From Paraescarpia echinospica (taxonomy: Eukaryota; Annelida; Polychaeta; Sabellida; Siboglinidae): DNA of 64,000 nt. Both the position numbers and the translations under genes were made by a program. Shown here piece after piece: positions 58,641 through 64,000 of this stretch (the first letter of the stretch is position 1; each line of letters begins with the position of its first letter). The stretch covers positions 52,595,944-52,659,943 of the forward strand of contig CM034532.1 in the NCBI GenBank assembly GCA_020002185.1, written 5' to 3'. A model generated the notes under the pieces. It was not told the DNA's origin. It saw only the letters and a list, made by a program, of their open reading frames with translations, and did no database searches.

Positions 58641-60870
58641 AGGTTTCACTTGGAACAAGTTTCAACAGAATTTCTGTTGGCACAGTTGTGTTCTATGAGA
58701 TCCCCAGAACACCATACTAAAGTCCTACGAAATCCCTGCATATAAAATATATAAAATTAGTGTCAATCCAATATGTCCGCCATAAATCAAAATAGTGCCA
58801 TATCTTTGCTGTCAGATTACATATTTTGGAATGTTTAATTCTAATAAGGGGTTTTGGACACAAAGATGCAATTTGAATTGATTAATTATAATTGGGTGAG
58901 TAGCTCATTTGCATTAATCCAAAATGGCCGCCAAATAGCAACATTTTACCATATATTTATTATAAAACAGGGCCCCATTTAGGATAGGGCAGTTGCCCAA
59001 CATTTTATACACATATACCAATCTGCTCAACAATATCTTTGTTATTTGACAACCCCGCCACAATCATTGGTTTATATAAATACCGCTGCTTTATTCTTTC
59101 ATGTTCGCTAGATGGTAGGATTTGGACTTTCCTGCAGATGGCTGCATAAACATTGAGTTTTTCAAGATGCCTCCAACAATGTCACCTCTCAGATAGGACT
59201 GCTGAAGATTCAATGTCACAACTAGATTTGCTGTAGAAGAGCTCCCTACTCCTTCACTCCCCAAGCCAACATGGTCCGGATCAGTGCAGATGATGTATCG
59301 TGGCCAAAACCCAGGACAATCTTTTGTAAATTTACTCCCAATGATTGACCTTGATCACAGTTGTCCACCCTGTACCCACTCTTCACTGAACTTTGTATCA
59401 GATCACGTAATGCAATATTATGTCACTCCAGTCCTTGCGTTAGACCAGCCCTTACACTAGAAACCCTTGAAAATTATCCAAGCAATGATCGCATTTGCAT
59501 CGTCCTCAGCTGTGTAGGCTTTCACATGAAAGTGGGTTTCCGGGTAAGCATCGGGCACTTGATGGCAGGTTCGGGACCTCAAGAGCTCATGGAAGGTGTA
59601 TATGCCATAACAAGATGAGCCACAAGTTGACAGGCAAGGCTGTGCCAAAAGAGCTGTGTATGTCATATTATGTAGATGCTGCGCTGGACATCATTGTTGT
59701 GGCTAACGCATACAACCTGCCAGTACCGATTAAAGAGTCTGTAGATGAACCAGAAGGAAGCGTAACAAGTGCTGATCTTGAGGTAGATGCGCAGGGTATA
59801 CCATCTGTGCACAGGCAAATACCATCATGACTGAATTGACAACCGCTGAAGAACTGTATGAGAGTGCAGTGTCTTCTACCTTAGCTGCAAAAAGGAGTGT
59901 TCGACAGAGGTGTTAGAGATAATCGAAAGTAAACAGAATGAGACGAAGGAAATGATCACTACGTGGACAACGATGCTTTGGGTACAATACATAACTGTGT
60001 TGAACATCCAGCCGGAAACCGGAAACCCACCCAGAAATTTAAAGGAGGATACCATGATGAAATGCAGTAATATGTATTCGGCCGGACTGTCTACAGATCT
60101 CATCATTGAGCAAGTGCTGATGGGAACTATCAAGACACATGAATGCCTGACACGAGGAACATTAATGAGAAAGACTCGAGTTGTTCCTGACGTAAGAGTC
60201 CACGCTTGCCTCAAGAAAGAACAGAACATCTAAGAAGGTTCTTGGTCAGGATGTGTATCCTCATATACTCTTTATTGGTGCAATTTTTGATTGTGACACA
60301 ACCTCTCGTCTGATTGGATTGGGAAAGGGTTTGGTACTAAAGAAGACCAAGAGGGATGCCTTCAGCAGGCAAAGGTATTATTCAGTCTTCTACCAGCAGG
60401 AAAACGTATTATTCAATCTTAATTAGTGAATAGGTACATCATCGAGACATGAGAAAAGGCACTCTAATAAATATATTGTGGTGTCAAAAAGGAAGGACTG
60501 GATACCTTAAGATATGTATTTTGTTGTGATAAGATATCTAAGAACTCACCACATGTGGAACCTCAAACACTACCCCGACCTCAGTAGCTACCAGGTGCCA
60601 TAGCCTTCATATCAATATAACTAATATCAGATGGTGCGGTGGAAAAGTATAAGTACAAACATGGTGTCCAAAGCCACTTCTTAGAATTTAAGGTTACTTA
60701 AATATGTCATCTGACTATTTTGATTTATGGCGGCCATATTGGATTTATGCTAATTTGACATATTTGCCATGCAGGGATTTCTTACCACTTTTAGTATGGT
60801 GTTCTGGAGACCTCACATAACACAATAGTGTCAAAAAATATGTTGCAATTTGTTCCAAGTTGAGTGAAAA
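58641..60870. mobile_element. 2.2-kb DNA transposon with about 150-bp terminal inverted repeats
   Basis: The left TIR (58641-58796) and right TIR (60714-60870) share, in inverted order, ACTTGGAACAA, CCAGAACACCATACTAAA, GAAATCCCTGCAT and CCGCCATAAATCAAAATAGT. Divergence is moderate. The interior carries a decayed plus-strand coding region. No target duplication is proven and the family is unnamed. Confidence 0.7.
59361..60233 (+). pseudogene. decayed transposon-borne protein, family not named
   Basis: Plus-strand fragments in shifting frames: VGFHMKVGFRVSIGHLMAGS followed by QELMEGVYA (59515-59610), then KLTGKAVPKELCMSYYVDAA and VVANAYNLPVP (59624-59730), then more fragments to 60233 (RTLMRKTRVVPDVRVHACLK). 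From memory, the pattern GFHxxxxFxxSIGHLMxGSG, L-T-G-K-A and V-D-A-A-L recurs in uncharacterised invertebrate proteins tied to mobile DNA. It lies wholly between the TIRs, so it belongs to the element. Several stops and shifts; non-functional. Confidence 0.45.
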
Positions 60871-61129
60871 ATTTCACTCGAGAAAAAAAGAAAGGCAGGA
60901 CAACTTTTCAACACAAGTCGACAATAACAGACCATGCGGACAGTCACAACTGTGTCGTAGACTGGGAGGGTGCCAGAGTGATAGATAGAGAGACAGACAG
61001 GTGTGCGCAATTCATTAAGGAAGGCATCTGGATAATATAGAAAGCACCAACAACGAAGAAACGAGGGGAATACCAGTTGAGTCACGTGTTTGATAGTCTG
61101 CTCGCCACACCATCTAGCTAACAGAGGAA

Positions 61130-61215
61130 GAACAGGTCCTGACGAAGGCTGTTGAACGCGGTCGAAACATCGATGTGAGTTGAATTTGATAGTTATTAAT
61201 ACAAACAATTTGTAA
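61130..61215 (+). repeat. short element fragment with a CTGACGAAGGC...GTCGAAACATCGATG motif
   Basis: TCCTGACGAAGGCTGTTGAA followed by CGCGGTCGAAACATCG resembles a junction sequence I associate with Penelope-like and similar elements. No coding part is present, and the assignment is tentative. Confidence 0.25.
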
Positions 61216-61349
61216 TGTCATTATTTTTCCAATTTGATGGATATTTTCACGAAATATTGTAATAAATGTTTGTTGGTGTCTAATCAAGTTAATATAATAT
61301 GCACCCAAAAGGATATATATATATATATATATATGGAATTATATATTAC

Positions 61350-61373
61350 CTTCTTCTTTGACGTCTTTCGTTT
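61350..61373 (-). CDS. candidate micro-exon, 24 nt (E-A-V-K-E-E family)
   Basis: Acceptor ACATCTCGATTTCAG, donor GTAATATA. Phase 2 peptide TKDVKEE. Flank shared with 53282. Confidence 0.6.
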
Positions 61374-61556
61374 CTGAAATCGAGATGTTGATTGTACAGT
61401 GTATGTACACACCATAAGAATAATCAAGTTTATCCAGTATAACATGTTACCATCATCTAATTAAAATGTCTTGCTTCAGTATTTGTTACAAGGTATCTTA
61501 TTAAGTTAACATAAGTAACATAAAACAAATATATCACTGAATAAATTATATAATAA

Positions 61557-61731
61557 TGTTACGTCTTGTAACAAAACTAGTAATATGCTGACTAAACTTA
61601 ATGAAAGAACCAACAACGTGTCAAACAGTTTAATCACCGACAACAGAGACGCTGATCGAAACGAGGGCACACAAGCCCAAGTCCCAGTCTATTACCGATC
61701 TGTGTTGAATAAAACCACACAATACCTAACA
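61557..61731 (-). repeat. LTR (3' LTR of the minus-strand element), 175 bp
   Basis: Begins TGTTACGTCTTGTAACAAAA and ends ATACCTAACA. Clearly similar to 63095-63283, with indels around 61640/63180. Confidence 0.85.
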
Positions 61732-61878
61732 CTTCCCCCTTACAAATGTTATAGCTTCTTACACGAGTTATTACGAGACAATTCTAATGTCCACCCTAAG
61801 TCCATTTATGAGATAGACCACCATGAACGTAAGACGTGAGTCCAATTATCGTTCAGTGTCCATAATGCTTGACTGTCT

Positions 61879-62520
61879 CTAGCACATACAATCCTTCAGT
61901 TTAACGGGAGCGCGTAACAGCCTTCCTGAACGAGTAGTCAGAACATTTGGAGTTGTAGTATGCTCATCGACAGTAGGTGTAACAACCAAATCTTGTTTAA
62001 ACGATTTAGTTCGTTCCGCTGGTTGACTCATTTTATTCAGTGCTGTTGTGAGTGTTCCTGTCACATTCCGAAGTAGTCTTCCATCGACGTCTCGTTTAAC
62101 ATATGGTTTCAGAAGATCTAGCCTCAACTTCAGATTTCTACCAAACAACAATTGTGCTGGGTTGTGTCCTGTGGTAGCATGTGGCGCTGTGCGATACGCG
62201 AACAGAAATATGTCGAGCTTGTGCTGAATGGATCGATCGGATCTGTCATATCAGCTTTGACAGCGTTCTTGAAACTTTGAACCATACGCTCCGCTAAGCC
62301 GTTGGTGGACGGATGATGAGGAGCACCGGTCAAGTATCGAATGCCATTCATTTCTGTGAAGTGTTTGAATTCTGCAGACACGAACTGAGGTCCATTGTCT
62401 GATACTACTTGCTCTGGCAGACCCATATTTGCAAGTAAGGATCGAAGTGTGGCTACCGTTTCCGCTGCATCTAAAAAAATCAGGCCATTTGGTGCGCGCG
62501 TCTGCTACGACCAAGAACAT
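61879..62520 (-). pseudogene. Gypsy-type integrase, C-terminal two thirds
   Basis: Minus strand: FLVVADARTKWPDFFRCSG (first catalytic Asp region), then after a frame change EQVVSDNGPQFVSAEFKHF, GAPHHPSTNGLAERMVQSFK (second Asp and catalytic Glu region), and a further change to LLFGRNLKLRLDLLKPYVK and a C-terminal tail. Frame breaks near 62430 and 62150. The zinc-binding N-terminus is absent. Confidence 0.85.
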
Positions 62521-62622
62521 TTTGCCTTGAAATGGTCCTGCAAGGACGATATGCAGGCGTTGCCGTGTATACGTTCGGTATTCCCATCTGTGCCGCAGAG
62601 CTTGTTTAGGGTCCTTAGCTAC

Positions 62623-63007
62623 TCATTGGCATCCTTCACATCTCATCTTGTCGTCTTTTATGCCAGATACCAAACGATCTCGGAGACGTTCGGCTCGCGT
62701 TTCGTCACTGAATTTCGCCAAATGCTTCAGCGTTGCAATGTAATCGCTGACAGATTCCCCATCCTGTCTCGATCGATTGTCAAACTCGTATCCAGCAACC
62801 TGTGTTGATTCATCTGGCTTGGTATATTTTTGCAACCGATTCACTATCACCGAATACGTTACGTCGGCGTCTTTCTATGTGGCTGGTACCAACAAGCAGC
62901 TTATATGTATCCGTTGAGACATTCGACAAAAGGATTACCTTTTTGTTTTGATCGTCCGTTATTCCATTACCAAGAAAGTAAAAGTCCAACTGTTCTGTGA
63001 AAGTCAC
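62623..63007 (-). pseudogene. Gypsy-type gag fragment
   Basis: Minus strand: FTEQLDFYFLGNGITDDQNK, a retrotransposon gag start, then after a shift near 62830, DNRSRQDGESVSDYIATLKH and RLRDRLVSGIKDDKM. No zinc knuckle is seen. Sequence jumps from here to integrase, marking the internal deletion. Confidence 0.75.
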
Positions 63008-63094
63008 TTTTCTTTCAACAATTCATCCCCCCACACACTCACAGTAGTCTTGTAGGATTCACAGTTAGTCAGCATCCCATCCTCGTCGCCAATT

Positions 63095-63283
63095 TGTTAT
63101 GTCTTGTAGCAAAACTAGTAATACGCTGACTAAACTTAATGAAAGAATCAACAACGTATCACACAGTTTAATCACAAGACAACAGACAGACGCTGACCGA
63201 AACGGCCGCAGTGATTGGCCACACAGGCCCAAGTCCCAGTCTATTACCGATCGGTGTTGGATAAAACCACAGAGTACGTAACA
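63095..63283 (-). repeat. LTR (5' LTR of the minus-strand element), 189 bp
   Basis: Begins TGTTATGTCTTGTAGCAAAA and ends GAGTACGTAACA. Carries a short insertion (CGGCCGCAGTGATTGGCCAC region) relative to the other LTR. Confidence 0.85.
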
Positions 63284-63288
63284 AATAC

Positions 63289-63312
63289 CTTCTTCTTTGT
63301 GGCGTGTTGCTT
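63289..63312 (-). pseudogene. micro-exon with mutated acceptor, 24 nt
   Basis: Donor GTATTT is intact but the acceptor AG is AT (CAGTTTCAT). Phase 2 would read ATRHKEE, the E-A family. The LTR element begins four bases beyond its donor. Confidence 0.45.
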
Positions 63313-64000
63313 ATGAAACTGAGGAGTTGATTGCATTTAAACACAATGAGAACAATTCAAAAGTTTCCAAAATTATGCATCTCTATATATAACAGATTAA
63401 GAATAATAATTACATTAGTAAATACATTAAAATAATTTACTAAACATACCAGCGTAGTGTACTACCATGATTGTGCATCGACCCGTATTTTACAAAACTA
63501 TCAAAAGAAAACAATTGCTTCAGTGTGATAAACAAATGTAGGATTTCCTGTGCAATTATATATTTACACGACATGTTGATTAGAAGTACAATCATAATAA
63601 CCAAAGTTACAGAAATTAGATCATTAGGAGCAAACTTACCTTATTGTTGTAAACATATTATTATTAATGTAACATCAAGGACATTTACTTGTACCAAATT
63701 AAAAACATAACATTATTTACACATCTGCATTTTGGCAATATGTTATTTACATACTTTCGATGCAGACGAAAATACGAATGTGTTTACTTAGTGGTACATT
63801 ATTTTAAAAGGAAAACTGTTATAATGTCACAGTAAGTAAGCATGGTCAGTCAACATCGGCCATGTTAACAAATACACGAGGAACTTACATATTATTGTAC
63901 GTTTTGAATGTAAGTAAAACTGATATAATCACAATACACGTTATCTTTATAATCAATTACTGACGTCCTCAATCTAAGATCAAACATGTTAAACAATTCA
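63313..64000. repeat. duplicated intron block, paralogue of 53306-54020
   Basis: Collinear with 53306-54020 to the last base of the window, so the duplication continues beyond it. Confidence 0.85.

Larger units (their letters stand above)
61557..63283 (-). mobile_element. Ty3/Gypsy-type LTR retrotransposon, internally deleted
   Basis: LTRs at 61557-61731 and 63095-63283 (TGTTA...TAACA) flank a minus-strand body. A polypurine tract (AAGGGGGAAG) abuts the inner end of the left LTR and a primer-site-like TGGCGACGAGGATGGGA lies just inside the right LTR. Flanks AATAA and AATAC are a plausible diverged 5-bp target duplication. The body holds only a gag piece and the integrase end; protease, RT and RNase H are missing. 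It inserted four bases from the donor of the micro-exon at 63289. Confidence 0.85.

Noticed and set aside
61130..61175. Hammerhead ribozyme (CTGACGA ... CGAAAC)
   Set aside because: An extra A follows CTGACGA and the first stem II positions do not pair properly, so the core is not satisfied.
63630..63710. A 48-nt exon next to a GTAAGT donor
   Set aside because: All three frames contain a stop, and the paralogous site near 53630 lacks the donor.

Overview
The window is invertebrate-type eukaryotic genomic DNA: AT-rich, long GT/CA microsatellites, GT-AG splice signals, many non-LTR retrotransposon families (CR1 with an ORF1 esterase, CR1/L2-group, RTE), one Ty3/Gypsy-type LTR element, DNA transposons with terminal inverted repeats, and a 1000-N assembly gap. 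A marine lophotrochozoan or deuterostome fits, but no marker fixes the phylum. No rRNA, tRNA, CRISPR or operon was seen. Layout: 1-1110 holds two abutting minisatellites (19-bp and 28-bp units). 1.9-8.3 kb has three minus-strand non-LTR remnants in AT-rich DNA, then the N gap (8412-9411). 12.2-16.7 kb is the most GC/CpG-rich block and contains the only long non-transposon ORF (404 codons, minus strand, 12254-13468), the best conventional host-gene candidate. 17.27-21.7 kb is a decayed but long CR1 copy (ORF1 with zinc-knuckle-like start, KRE-rich middle and SGNH esterase; ORF2 with endonuclease and reverse transcriptase). 23.8-29.2 kb is a second, CR1/L2-group element, split by a 1.4-kb DNA element with perfect 11-bp inverted ends and a TA target duplication. 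From about 33 kb to the end, the minus strand carries an array of very short candidate exons (15, 18, 24, 36, 39, 42 nt). Nearly all are multiples of three, bounded by pyrimidine-rich AG acceptors and GT donors, and open in the same phase (phase 2). They fall into families with matching peptides (E-A-x-x-V-K-E-E, V-x-x-L-x-x-x-x, S-x-x-x-SPE-x-x-SS, E-x-x-x-V-S-V-x-x-K-K-E), and their flanking introns are also repeated, so the array grew by tandem duplication. I read this as a micro-exon gene, or a cluster of them, whose ends lie outside or are not recognisable. Transposons were inserted into the array: a CR1 copy with an intact ORF2 (38.97-42.44 kb), an RTE copy (48.28-50.42 kb), a CR1-group fragment (50.83-51.95 kb), GC-rich LTR-like blocks (46.0-47.36 and 51.96-52.77 kb), a long-TIR DNA element (58.64-60.87 kb) and an internally deleted Gypsy-type element (61.56-63.28 kb). 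The strongest observations are the micro-exon array; a canonical -1 frameshift heptamer (TTTAAAC) directly before the ORF1 stop in both CR1 copies, exactly where ORF2 is in the -1 frame; a conserved 3'-terminal hairpin in the same CR1 family; and the nested insertion whose removal restores the host retrotransposon's reading frame.
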